NCBI RefSeq assembly: GCF_012933505.1
Contig: NZ_JABBNB010000017.1
Coordinates: forward strand, 1 to 64,000
Origin: Gordonia asplenii
GTDB lineage: Bacteria; Actinomycetota; Actinomycetes; Mycobacteriales; Mycobacteriaceae
Length of the DNA stretch: 64,000 bases
Reading direction: 5' to 3'
Below the pieces are notes generated by a model. It ran no database searches. It was not told the DNA's origin and saw nothing but the letters and a program-made list of their open reading frames with translations. Shown here one piece after another: positions 1 to 8,443 of this stretch (the first letter of the stretch is position 1; every line of letters starts with the position of its first letter). The translations under genes and the position numbers were made by a program.

Positions 1-49
1 AGGCTGCCCTCCGTAGCCCACTATCCTCCTGATCTTCGCGACCTGCGAG

Positions 50-2455
50 CTACGCGGCGTCGGCTCCCGCCGCTACGGCTGCAGTCGCCTCCAGCGCCTG
101 GGCCACGATGTCGGCGACGTCGGTCATCGGCTTGACCTCCAAGCGGTCGAGCACTTCGGCGGGGACGTCGTCGAGGTCGGGCTCGTTGCGCTGCGGGATG
201 AAGACGGTCTTCAGCCCATTGCGCTGCGCGGCAAGCAGTTTCTGCTTGACGCCACCGATCGGCAGCACTCGACCGTTCAGCGTGACCTCACCGGTCATCC
301 CGACGTCGGAGCGTACGCGCCGGCCGGTCAGCATCGACACCAGCGCCGTCACCATCGTCACGCCCGCCGACGGCCCGTCCTTCGGGACGGCTCCGGCCGG
401 GAAGTGGATGTGCACGGTGCCGTTGAGCGCCGCCGGGTCGATGCCGAAGTCGACGGCATGCGCCTGCACGTAGCTCAGCGCGATCTGCGCCGACTCCTTC
501 ATCACATCGCCGAGTTGTCCGGTCAGTTTGAGCTGCGGGCCGGTGTTGTTCTCGTCCGACGTGCCGCTCGCCTTGAGCACCTCGATGAACAGTACGTCGC
601 CGCCCATTCCGGTGACCGCCAAACCTGTTGCGACGCCGGGCACTTCGGTCCGCTCGGCGGCCTCCGGGGTGAACCGGGGACGTCCGAGGTAGTCCTTGAG
701 CGAGTCGACGTCGACGGTAATTATCCGCCCGCTCGCTCCGCTCCCGGCGCGGGTCAAGTGCGTGTTGTCGGAAGCCTGCTGCACCGCCACCTTGCGCAGT
801 GCCTTGGCAAGCAGTCGTTCGAACTGCCGCACCCCGGGCTCGCGGGTGTAGTTCGCGGCGACTTCACGCAGCGCCTCGTCGGTGATGGTCACCTCGTCGG
901 AGGTCAGCGCCGTGCGCTCCAACTGACGCGGGACCAGGTAGTCGCGGGCGATGGCGACCTTGTCGTCTTCGGTGTAGCCGTCGATCGTGACGAGTTCCAT
1001 CCGGTCCAACAGTGCCGACGGGATGTTCTCGACGACGTTCGCGGTCGCGAGGAACACGACGTCGGACAGGTCGAGATCGAGATCGAGGTAGTGGTCGCGG
1101 AACGTGTGGTTCTGCGCCGGGTCCAGGACCTCCAGCAACGCCGCCGCGGGATCACCGCGGTAGTCGGAGCCGACCTTGTCGATCTCATCAAGCAGCACAA
1201 CGGGATTCATCGATCCTGCTTCGCCGATGGCGCGCACGATGCGACCGGGCAGAGCGCCGACGTAAGTGCGCCGATGACCACGGATCTCGGCCTCGTCGCG
1301 GACACCGCCGAGGGCGACGCGGACGAACTTGCGGCCCAGGGCACGCGCCACGGACTCACCGAGCGACGTCTTGCCGACGCCGGGCGGACCGGCAAGCACC
1401 ATCACGGCGCCCGAACCGCGTCCGCCGATGACGGACATGCCGCGCTCGGAACGTCGGGCACGAACCGCCAGGTACTCGACGATGCGGTCTTTGACGTCGT
1501 CGAGGCCGTGGTGATCGGCGTCGAGGATCTCGCGCGCACTCTTGATATCGGTGGAATCCTCGGTGGTCACCGACCACGGAAGGTCGAGGACGGTGTCGAG
1601 CCAGGTGCGGATCCACCCGGTCTCCGGCGACTGATCGCTGGCACGTTCCAGTTTGCCGACCTCACGCAGCGCTGCTTTGCGCACGTCGTCGGGCAGGTCC
1701 GCGGCCTCGACGCGGCCGCGGTAATCGTCGGCGCCGTCAGGCTCATCCTCGCCGAGCTCTTTGCGGATGGCGTTGAGCTGTTGGCGGAGCAGGAATTCCT
1801 TCTGCTGCTTCTCCATGCCGTCGCGGACGTCGTTGGCGATCTTCTCGCTGACCTCGGTCTCGGCCAGGTGCTCGTTGGTGAGCTCGGTGAGGCGCCGCAG
1901 CCGGGTGTCGACGTCGGGCGTTTCGAGCAGGTCACGCTTCTGGGCGTCGGTCAGCCAGGTGGCGTAGCCGGCGGTGTCGGCCAGCGCCGACGGGTCGGTC
2001 AGCCGGTTGACGACGTCGATCGCCTGCCAGGCCTCCCGACGTTGCAGCATCGCGAGCACGACCTTCTTGTACTCGGCCGCGAGTTCGCGGGTCTCATCGG
2101 TGACCGACGATTCGTCGACGGTCTCCACCTCGACCCACAGGGCCGCACCCGGTCCGGACGTTCCGGTGCCGATGTGCGCTCGCCGCTCGCCCTTGACGAC
2201 GGCGACGTAACCACTGTTGAATTCCCCGTCGCCTCGCCCGGGCATACGCCCGACCTGCACGATCGACGCGATGACGCCGTACGTCGGGTAGCGGTCGTCG
2301 AGTCGCGGTGCGATCAGCAGTTTGCCGCTCTCGCTCGCCCGGGCCGCGTCGACGGCGGCTTGCGCGGTGTCGTCGAGCGGCACCGGCACGACCATGCCGG
2401 GAAGTACAACCAGGTCAGGGACGAAGAGGACGGGAACTGAATAGGTGCCAGACAT
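50..2455 (-). CDS. lon: ATP-dependent protease Lon
   Basis: This is a full-length (801 aa) Lon AAA+ serine protease, which degrades misfolded and regulatory proteins in the cytosol. It has the N-terminal substrate-binding LON domain, a coiled-coil helical region (about 195-235), the Walker A motif GPPGVGKTS (about 356-364), the Walker B motif LLDEID (about 420-426), and a C-terminal protease domain with the KDGPSAG nucleophile (Ser about 696) and the catalytic Lys of GGVKQK (about 739). The ATG at 2455 is preferred to the TTG one codon upstream because GGAGG lies 4 nt before the ATG and only 1 nt before the TTG. A ClgR-like box sits about 70 bp upstream. The gene stands alone, next to an accessory island. 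Confidence 0.97.
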   Translation of the reverse strand: MSGTYSVPVLFVPDLVVLPGMVVPVPLDDTAQAAVDAARASESGKLLIAPRLDDRYPTYGVIASIVQVGRMPGRGDGEFNSGYVAVVKGERRAHIGTGTSGPGAALWVEVETVDESSVTDETRELAAEYKKVVLAMLQRREAWQAIDVVNRLTDPSALADTAGYATWLTDAQKRDLLETPDVDTRLRRLTELTNEHLAETEVSEKIANDVRDGMEKQQKEFLLRQQLNAIRKELGEDEPDGADDYRGRVEAADLPDDVRKAALREVGKLERASDQSPETGWIRTWLDTVLDLPWSVTTEDSTDIKSAREILDADHHGLDDVKDRIVEYLAVRARRSERGMSVIGGRGSGAVMVLAGPPGVGKTSLGESVARALGRKFVRVALGGVRDEAEIRGHRRTYVGALPGRIVRAIGEAGSMNPVVLLDEIDKVGSDYRGDPAAALLEVLDPAQNHTFRDHYLDLDLDLSDVVFLATANVVENIPSALLDRMELVTIDGYTEDDKVAIARDYLVPRQLERTALTSDEVTITDEALREVAANYTREPGVRQFERLLAKALRKVAVQQASDNTHLTRAGSGASGRIITVDVDSLKDYLGRPRFTPEAAERTEVPGVATGLAVTGMGGDVLFIEVLKASGTSDENNTGPQLKLTGQLGDVMKESAQIALSYVQAHAVDFGIDPAALNGTVHIHFPAGAVPKDGPSAGVTMVTALVSMLTGRRVRSDVGMTGEVTLNGRVLPIGGVKQKLLAAQRNGLKTVFIPQRNEPDLDDVPAEVLDRLEVKPMTDVADIVAQALEATAAVAAGADAA

Positions 2456-2520
2456 CAAACCTCCAAAGTTAAGTCTGATGCACTCAACCTAGGTGGCTGG
2501 ATATTTGTTCCCGGCAATAT

Positions 2521-2536
2521 TTCGCCTGGGGCGAAC
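2521..2536 (-). promoter_or_regulatory. ClgR-type activator box upstream of lon
   Basis: Read on the lon strand, the sequence is GTTCGC-N5-GCG. It extends into a perfect TTCGC-N5-GCGAA palindrome at 2521-2535. GTTCGC-N5-GCG is the ClgR motif described in Streptomyces, where ClgR activates lon and clp genes, and this copy lies about 70 bp upstream of the lon start. Binding is inferred; no clgR gene is in the window. Confidence 0.7.
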
Positions 2537-2694
2537 GGTGGAGGTAGGTGTCACAGCTCTCACGTAGTCGTCAGAGCGCAGCATGAAGAGGTGGCAGACC
2601 TAATCGGCGACGCCGAGCTGCGGTACATCACACAAGACGGCAAGCCGTGATCTGTTGCGTGGGCGATCAAAAGACCACGGCACTTGGCAGGCCA

Positions 2695-3296
2695 TCGCCT
2701 GTTCGATTGCCGTCATCACATGCGGGCCCAACGGCACTACCCCGGGCTCTGCTGAACCCGGACCAGTCGGGATCACGTTGTCTACGAGAGTCGCCTTGAG
2801 ATGGACAGGATCCTTGTCGCAGACTTCGATTGTGATGTCGCGTGGATATCAGCTCAGCCGTTCTGGATCGCAGGGTGCGATGGCGACTCGGGCCGACGCC
2901 ACGCACCTGACTTCCTGCTCTGCAGACAGGATGGGTCGGCAACCGTCGTCGATGTGAAGACGCCTCACGTGACCCGCGAAGGAGAAAGTATGTGCGGTCT
3001 TCGCCTGGACCAGACAGATCGCTGTTGACGATCGACTCGGAGCCGGCTACGAGGTGTGGACCGGAGCAGACGCCACCTTCCTCGCCAATATTCGCTTCCT
3101 GGCATTGAGTCGCCACGAGTCGCGATCGTCGCTCCCAGAGAACAGTGACGCGCTGAGTTTCGAAGCGCCCCTCACCTTCAATCGCGCCGAGAGCTTGCTG
3201 GCGGCGGCCGGAATCGAGGGGCCGCGCCACTTCTCTTCGAGATGACCTGGCTCGGAACCTTGAGAGCAAACCTTCGACGACCACTCCAACCCTGTA
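2695..3296 (+). pseudogene. Decayed TnsA-like transposon endonuclease
   Basis: Fragments of a TnsA-type (PD-(D/E)XK) transposase endonuclease lie in three frames. The HYPGLC segment (near 2740) runs into a stop. A second frame gives DHVVYESRLEMDRI, AQPFWIAG, RHAPDFLL and TVVDVK (about 2774-2960), which contain the catalytic-type D and DxK of the family. After a frameshift near 3000 the next frame continues FAWTRQI, GYEVWTG and FLANIRFLA (3000-3110). A last frame ends at about 3296 with DDLARNLES. The order matches actinobacterial TnsA-like heteromeric transposase subunits. Stops and at least two frameshifts make it non-functional. A tnsB start follows, as expected for such an element. Confidence 0.7.
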
Positions 3297-3321
3297 GCCT
3301 GCTCGAACCCGTTCAAGCGCA

Positions 3322-3441
3322 ATGGCAGGCACCTATCGACTGAGCACCGGCGACCAGGTTTGGTTTGACGGGTCGATAGCATGTCTGGTCCAGTGTCGGC
3401 CTATCGGTGTCGGCGCCACGTCAAGAACACATCGGCGCTGA
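3322..3441 (+). pseudogene. Truncated start of a TnsB-like transposase
   Basis: An ATG at 3322 opens 39 codons beginning MAGTYRLSTGDQVWFDG and then hits TGA at 3439. A short GDxVxFDG opening is typical of the N-terminus of Mu/TnsB-type DDE transposases encoded directly downstream of TnsA-like genes in actinobacteria. Here it starts 26 nt after the tnsA remnant ends. Nothing of the DDE core is left. The rest of 3442-3644 shows no coding signal that I can support. Confidence 0.45.
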
Positions 3442-3644
3442 CTGACCCGACTGATGATCGCCGTGCGGGGGCGTCAGGCGCCGCGCCATAGGTTTAGCGT
3501 CGACCCGCCGCGTTTGCTTGCGCACGCAACATCAAATCGCGAGTGTGGCATTGAGGTGTCCCCCATTTGCCCCGCTCACGCGGCGCACTAGCTAGCCACA
3601 TCCCGCGCCGCGCGTCGGCAGAGGGCGCGATTTTCCTCAGGCGA

Positions 3645-4541
3645 CTACTGGCTGACGCGCGAACCCGACATCGTCAGGTTGAGCAACGGCTCCCGATGCC
3701 ATCCGTCGCGGTGGCCGTAGGTGAGAATGACCCGCGCAGGCCACGCGATGAGGATCACCTCATCGATCTCGACAGGCAGCTTCAACGGCGCGCTCGGTGC
3801 TCCTTCGGAGTCTCGGATCGTGGCGAGCATGTCTTTGGCTGGACCGGAGCTATCTGCTACGAGGGCCGCGATCCTCCAGCCCGTCTCTGCACGTAGCGAT
3901 TCCCGTGCGTTCGACGACCGCTCCGACGACAGCCAGTCATTGAGGAAGCCAGAGACGTCGATGTCGAGATCAGTCGAGCGCACGCCGCCGTAGGCGTCGT
4001 TCAGCAATACGCCCGGACCGAACGGGCGCTGGCCCAACGACGGAGCCGGAATCTTGGTGCCACAAACCGGGTAGCCGACGGCGGCTGACACTGCACTGTT
4101 GCGCCAGAAGTCATTCGCCCCCTCAGCTTCGACCTGTACGAGTGCAGCCTCCAGGGCTGGCAGCATTGTGTCGAACCGCGGCTTTCTGGGTTTACCGGTC
4201 GACTGGCGGAGGATGTCCCAGGACTCGCGGGCCTCGGTCGTGTCCATCAGCAGCATCCAGGTCTCCTGCAACGAGCGCATTGGATGAAACCCGCGCCCCT
4301 GGAACTGCTGGTTGAGTTTGTCAATGTGCCACTCCATCGCTGCACTGGTCAGCTTCTTGACCTCCACCGCCACCGTCGCGCAGGTCGACCGGTAGTCGGG
4401 GACCTTCCCGACCCTCTCGTCCTCGCAGACTCGGTGGAAGGACAACGACGTGCGCGCGGCTATAACATCAAGAGCGATCTGCTCAGCGTTGTCCTTTTTC
4501 GCGCACTTCGCGTGGGTGCAGACCGGCGTCGCTTTCGTCAT
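3645..4541 (-). CDS. Orphan protein with PD-(D/E)XK-like nuclease motif
   Basis: This is a 298-aa protein of no family I can name. Near the N-terminus it has E20, then PD at 48-49, then a beta-strand-like TVAVEVKK segment with E60 and K62. That spacing fits the PD-x(10-20)-(D/E)xK core of restriction-like nucleases. A Cys pair (C8, C13) precedes it. The remaining 230 residues are predicted soluble and lack a known motif. No clear ribosome site precedes the ATG at 4541. The gene is transcribed divergently from the Mrr-like gene at 4861 and lies beside a TnsA remnant. A defence or nucleic-acid-processing role is an inference from motif and context only. Confidence 0.6.
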   Translation of the reverse strand: MTKATPVCTHAKCAKKDNAEQIALDVIAARTSLSFHRVCEDERVGKVPDYRSTCATVAVEVKKLTSAAMEWHIDKLNQQFQGRGFHPMRSLQETWMLLMDTTEARESWDILRQSTGKPRKPRFDTMLPALEAALVQVEAEGANDFWRNSAVSAAVGYPVCGTKIPAPSLGQRPFGPGVLLNDAYGGVRSTDLDIDVSGFLNDWLSSERSSNARESLRAETGWRIAALVADSSGPAKDMLATIRDSEGAPSAPLKLPVEIDEVILIAWPARVILTYGHRDGWHREPLLNLTMSGSRVSQ

Positions 4542-4860
4542 CGGTTCAGGCTACCGGCGCGGCCACGATGACTCGGGCACCCGCTGAAACCCTACAGCCG
4601 GTGTCTTAGCTACGTACCACACTCTCCGCCGTGCTCGACGCGCGGCGGACATTTCCTACGTCGTCGCGGCTCTGGTGACCTAGTGGAGTAGCCGCCGGTC
4701 AGTACTGCGAGTGGCCTCGGGACTGCCGTAGCTGCCTCAGGTGAAGCACCGAAACTTGCCAGCACGCGTTCGCCGCGGACACCGATGGGTGCATGTAAGT
4801 TCTTGGGCAGAAGCCCGTGTAGTTACGACAAGACTCGGCGGGACTACAACGGAGGCGATC

Positions 4861-6711
4861 GTGGCGCGAGTTCCCTGGGGCGATCTTGAAGGCGACGACG
4901 TAGAGCGATTCGTTGCCGCACTGATTCTGTTGGATCACCCGGACGGCTCGCGGATCACGCCAGCTCAGGGGGACGGCGGGGTCGATATCAAGGTGCCCAA
5001 TGGTGACGGATTCGACGTCTACCAGGTGAAGAAGTACAACTCTGCCCTCACATCATCGCAGGAGACCGAGGTCAGGAAATCCTGGGATCGCGTTAACGAC
5101 GACTTCGGCGCCGACAACATCATCAAAGGTTGGTTCCTCGTCATGCCGTGGGACCCGACCGAAGTGCGAGAGAACTGGCTGGCTCAGCTAACGACGGGCG
5201 CCAGCTTCCCTATTAAGTGGCTGGGCAAGGCTCACCTAGACGGCATGTGTTCCCGCCACCTGAACCTTGTGAAACTGTTCTTCGAGGACGGAGCGGAGCG
5301 AATCAACGAGCTGCTCACGAATCTCGTCGCGTTGTCAGCTGACATCGGTGTCGGCGGGCTAGACGTGTTTGCAACCCGGTACGTCCAGCTGCAACAGGAA
5401 CTCGACAAGCTCAGCCCGTTCTACCGGTATCGCCTCGAAGTCGTCCCCGCGAATGAAGTCCAGCCGCTTGAGTCGATCCGAAATCGCCCGGTCTTCACCG
5501 CGCAGGAAGGGCTGGAGAACTATCGGAAGATCTCGGACGATTACTACATCCGCACATCGGTGTCGGCGATCTCGGTTGAGGCGGAAGCGTTCAATCCGAC
5601 TCCAATGATGGTCACCCTGCGCCTCGAGGACAGCCCCGATGTACGGGCGTTTCTCGACTTCGGAGTCGCGCCAGAGTCACCGGTCGCCGGCGAAGTGGTC
5701 GATGCTGTGATGCCCCCGGGTCTCACCACCCCGGCAGGGCCTGTGGAAATTGGTCTCACCGACCAGGTAGTTCTGAACTCGTGGGAGAACCTCGAGCTGC
5801 TCATGACCAGGATCAGCGGGGAAGAGGGCGGCGACGATTCATTGGCCTTAGAGCTGTCAGGCTTTGTGACCACGGAGGGGGCGATCGGGAGGCAGATGGT
5901 CGGCAGTTCAGGCGCGGTGGGAATTGTGCTGACGTTTCATCGACACCCCTTGGGATACATCTTGGGCACCTGGGCAAAGCAGATCGCAGGCGCGGCGCCA
6001 CACCAGGTACTGCCCTCTCTTGTGTTCGCAGCCCGGCTGTGGTCGGGTGGCCAGCAGGTCGAGATCCGGGTTCCGCACGGCCCGTCCGTGATTCCCCCGA
6101 CGTATGTTGCGGAGGATGCGACGCTCGCCGAGTCAGCTCAGGATTGGATTGAGATCGTCCAAGACCTGATAGCTGTGCAACGTTGGACGCCGGTCCCGCT
6201 CAAAGTGCCTCACCGCGGAGACGGCGCCGAGGTGGCGTTGCTGCGGCGGGCAGCCGAGTTGACGGCGGCCGACGAACCGGTCGCACGTCCATGGGACTCG
6301 CTACGAATCGTGCAACACCACCCCGACATCCCCATGGCCGGGGAGTGGGAGCTCCTAGCCTTCGGCGGAATATCGATATCGCTCGATGGTAGCCAGATCG
6401 ACCTCAACGTCACGGTGCGGCAGCACTGCGAACGTGTTGAAGCAATCGAGACCGGACCTGGCTATGTCGTTGTCCGCCCGGTCGGCGACGCCCCTATGCG
6501 CGAGGTGATGGTTGAACAGCACCCGGACATAGATGGCCGAGTGGTCGCGCGACCGCTGACACACGAGGCTGCGGGCACGGGCGGTGTACGTGACTTACGG
6601 GAGCGCACCGTGACCGAGCTGCGTGATCTGGCCAGGGCCCTCGGCTTGAGCGGGTATTCCGGGCTTCGAAAGTCAGAGCTGGTTGACCTGATCAGGTCCG
6701 CCCAGAACTGA
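4861..6711 (+). CDS. Mrr-like restriction endonuclease with C-terminal Rho_N/SAP-like domain
   Basis: This is a 616-aa protein. The start is placed at the GTG at 4861 because GGAGG (4851-4855) lies 5 nt before it; the frame stays open upstream to 4741 without such a site. The N-terminal 60 residues contain E15, GDGGVD (D42) and QVKK (Q55, K57), the QxK variant of the Mrr-type catalytic core. The long middle region (about 150-570) is beta-rich and unrecognised. The last 40 residues, with TVTELRDLARAL and RKSELVDLI, match a Rho termination factor N-terminal/SAP-like nucleic-acid-binding helix-extended-helix. The gene is divergent from the orphan nuclease at 3645-4541. A DNA-cleaving defence role is plausible but unproven. 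Confidence 0.65.
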   Translation: MARVPWGDLEGDDVERFVAALILLDHPDGSRITPAQGDGGVDIKVPNGDGFDVYQVKKYNSALTSSQETEVRKSWDRVNDDFGADNIIKGWFLVMPWDPTEVRENWLAQLTTGASFPIKWLGKAHLDGMCSRHLNLVKLFFEDGAERINELLTNLVALSADIGVGGLDVFATRYVQLQQELDKLSPFYRYRLEVVPANEVQPLESIRNRPVFTAQEGLENYRKISDDYYIRTSVSAISVEAEAFNPTPMMVTLRLEDSPDVRAFLDFGVAPESPVAGEVVDAVMPPGLTTPAGPVEIGLTDQVVLNSWENLELLMTRISGEEGGDDSLALELSGFVTTEGAIGRQMVGSSGAVGIVLTFHRHPLGYILGTWAKQIAGAAPHQVLPSLVFAARLWSGGQQVEIRVPHGPSVIPPTYVAEDATLAESAQDWIEIVQDLIAVQRWTPVPLKVPHRGDGAEVALLRRAAELTAADEPVARPWDSLRIVQHHPDIPMAGEWELLAFGGISISLDGSQIDLNVTVRQHCERVEAIETGPGYVVVRPVGDAPMREVMVEQHPDIDGRVVARPLTHEAAGTGGVRDLRERTVTELRDLARALGLSGYSGLRKSELVDLIRSAQN

Positions 6712-6804
6712 TCGGCTCTATCCCCGCGGTGCCGCGGATCGATGAGGCAACTTGTGGTTACCGCTTACCGCAGCGGTCTCGCCAACCCAACCGCCGCCGA
6801 GTCC

Positions 6805-6834
6805 GGGGATGGGGACGGGGACGGGGACGGGGAC
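6805..6834. repeat. Hexanucleotide tandem repeat (GGGGAC/T)5
   Basis: Five direct 6-bp units lie between the Mrr-like gene and the next gene: GGGGAT followed by four GGGGAC. A C-terminal coding origin is not evident, and the tract is likely to vary by slippage. The rest of 6712-6956 holds only weak GTGAGAA repeats (near 6872 and 6896) and a hairpin at its end. Confidence 0.85.
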
Positions 6835-6930
6835 CAGTTGAACCGCCCCAGCCGAGATCATGACAACTTAGTGAGAATCCAGAGCTGACAGCTACGTGAG
6901 AACTCCCAGCTCACCCCTGACACGCGAGCT

Positions 6931-6958
6931 GAGAACCTACACGGGTTTGTAGGTTCTC
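6931..6958 (-). terminator. Hairpin at the 3' end of the 6957-7670 gene
   Basis: This is a perfect 10-bp stem (GAGAACCTAC / GTAGGTTCTC) around an 8-nt loop, overlapping the stop codon of the leftward gene by 2 nt. It lacks a following T-run, so it may be an inefficient terminator or an mRNA end-stabilising structure. It could also serve the rightward gene that ends at 6711. Confidence 0.5.
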
Positions 6959-7670
6959 ACTCGTCGTCCCGGGCCATCCGCCACCCGCGAACTGGCGTGA
7001 CTTCGGTGCAATTCCCCTGTTCGTCGACGATCACGGGCACATACCGAATCTCGTTGCCGTGTTCGTCGAACTTCGGAGGCGGCGGCGTCGGGTCGAAGCG
7101 CTCAGCAAACCAGCCGGTTAGGGGCATCACGAGGAGTTGCTCGTCGGCGGTGAGTCGGGGCCGTTCCCAGTCGACGTCCGCAGTTGCGCTTTCCCAGAGT
7201 CGCTCGGCGTCGTCGGCGGCCGCCAGGATCACCGCAGCGTCGAAGACGACTCGCGCCTCGGGGACCTCATAGAACGGCCAGGCGGTCACGACGGTGAACG
7301 GCCCCGCGGGCGGCAGGTGGTCCAGTCGCAACGTGACTTCGAAATGTCGCGGCGCCCCGTGACCGGTTCGACCGTTGGACAAACCACCGTGCATCCTGCG
7401 ACCACCGGGCATGTTCGACGCGAACGTCCCATCCGAGAACTCGATGCCGAACAGTAGAGGCGGACTGGAGAATCCGCTCGTCTCGGGCCGACCGAACCCG
7501 TAGCCGGACATCGGGACACCGTGCACGGATCGCCGGTACGCCTCGACAGTGAACTCGACACAATCCGAGAACACCAACGTCGACGTCATCGCAATCACGA
7601 GGTCGGGACTTCGATTGAGCACTCCACACACAGGTACCGACACGGGAACTTCGTTGTCAGGCCGACGCAT
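6957..7670 (-). CDS. Hypothetical protein
   Basis: This is a 237-aa protein that I cannot assign. The ATG at 7670 (MRRPDNEVPV) is chosen because residues upstream of it are Arg-rich and look non-coding. The sequence has no signal peptide or membrane helix. It has a Gly/Pro-rich middle (GYGFGRPETSG, MPGGRRMHGG) and a beta-rich C-terminus with PTPPPPKFDEHGNE, a turn that is common in actinobacterial orphans. It is divergent from the membrane protein at 7791. Function is unknown. Confidence 0.6.
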   Translation of the reverse strand: MRRPDNEVPVSVPVCGVLNRSPDLVIAMTSTLVFSDCVEFTVEAYRRSVHGVPMSGYGFGRPETSGFSSPPLLFGIEFSDGTFASNMPGGRRMHGGLSNGRTGHGAPRHFEVTLRLDHLPPAGPFTVVTAWPFYEVPEARVVFDAAVILAAADDAERLWESATADVDWERPRLTADEQLLVMPLTGWFAERFDPTPPPPKFDEHGNEIRYVPVIVDEQGNCTEVTPVRGWRMARDDE

Positions 7671-7777
7671 GGCCTCAACGTACAGCGCCACGCAGACTCG
7701 CCGACAAACCCTCGATCGGGAAGTCCGGAATCCGCGTCGACGCGGCGCAGCGACCACTCGCCACCGATGCCCGCCGC

Positions 7778-7783
7778 TACGAT
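7778..7783 (+). promoter_or_regulatory. Putative -10 box for a leaderless transcript
   Basis: TACGAT ends exactly 7 nt before the ATG at 7791, so transcription would begin at or next to the start codon. No Shine-Dalgarno sequence precedes that ATG. The same TANNNT spacing recurs before six other genes in the window. Confidence 0.4.
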
Positions 7784-7790
7784 GGCGTGG

Positions 7791-8282
7791 ATGCGCGATC
7801 GACACAAGGCAGACAGATTGCGGGTGCGTCCGGTCTGGCTATCGCTTGGATGCGCAGCGATCGCAGTCGCTCTGCTGGTCGGCGGATTGATCACGGTTCT
7901 GCGGGAAGTTCACCGCGACCCGTGCGAATCTGTCCTCCCCTATGCTGCCGGGATGGGCTTGCGTCTGTCCGACGCCGAGACCGTCGTCGCGTGCGAAGAA
8001 TATCCGAGCTATCCGGACTCCTCGGCAAAAGTGTTGGTGCGCACAGCATCTCGCGCTGCGCGGGATGCCTTGCTGAGGCGATCGGGTGTCAGCGAGGACG
8101 TGGAGCGAACGATGATCAGCCTCAATGACGGGCCCATTGAAACTGAGGTCCGCAGACCGAACCTCAATCGGAGTGAACAGATATACCTCGCCACCACGAA
8201 GAGCGGTGATCAGCTGAGCATCAGCTACGACGAAAGCGTTCAAGCTGGACTTCTGCTCACCGTCTGGGCTATCGAAACGTGA
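7791..8282 (+). CDS. Hypothetical single-pass membrane protein
   Basis: This is a 163-aa protein. After a short basic N-terminus (RDRHKADRLRVR) it has one membrane helix (VWLSLGCAAIAVALLVGG and on), then an extracytoplasmic domain of about 125 residues with two Cys (CESVLPY and VVACEEYP) that could form a disulfide. The start at 7791 is preferred to in-frame ATGs at 7767 and 7782 because of the -10 box placed for a leaderless transcript. No family is recognised. Confidence 0.6.
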   Translation: MRDRHKADRLRVRPVWLSLGCAAIAVALLVGGLITVLREVHRDPCESVLPYAAGMGLRLSDAETVVACEEYPSYPDSSAKVLVRTASRAARDALLRRSGVSEDVERTMISLNDGPIETEVRRPNLNRSEQIYLATTKSGDQLSISYDESVQAGLLLTVWAIET

Positions 8283-8443
8283 GGTCCCCCCGCAGTCGTA
8301 ACCGCGCCCCCGCGCGGCAGCATGCTCACCCGACCTCGCGCCGCGTGGGTCAGAGCAGTCCGACGGCCGGGCCACGTCAACGGCTCTGGCTGTCGCGCAC
8401 TTCCTGTTCCGCTGCAGGTCAGCCATCGAACCTCGTCGAGGCG

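Noticed and set aside
404..2440. A 678-codon open frame antisense to lon
   Set aside because: It mirrors the codon pattern of lon, has no family similarity or ribosome site, and the Lon motifs on the opposite strand are complete.
6841..6930. A degraded insertion-sequence end made of GTGAGAA repeats
   Set aside because: The repeats are too short and irregular, and no transposase fragment is adjacent.
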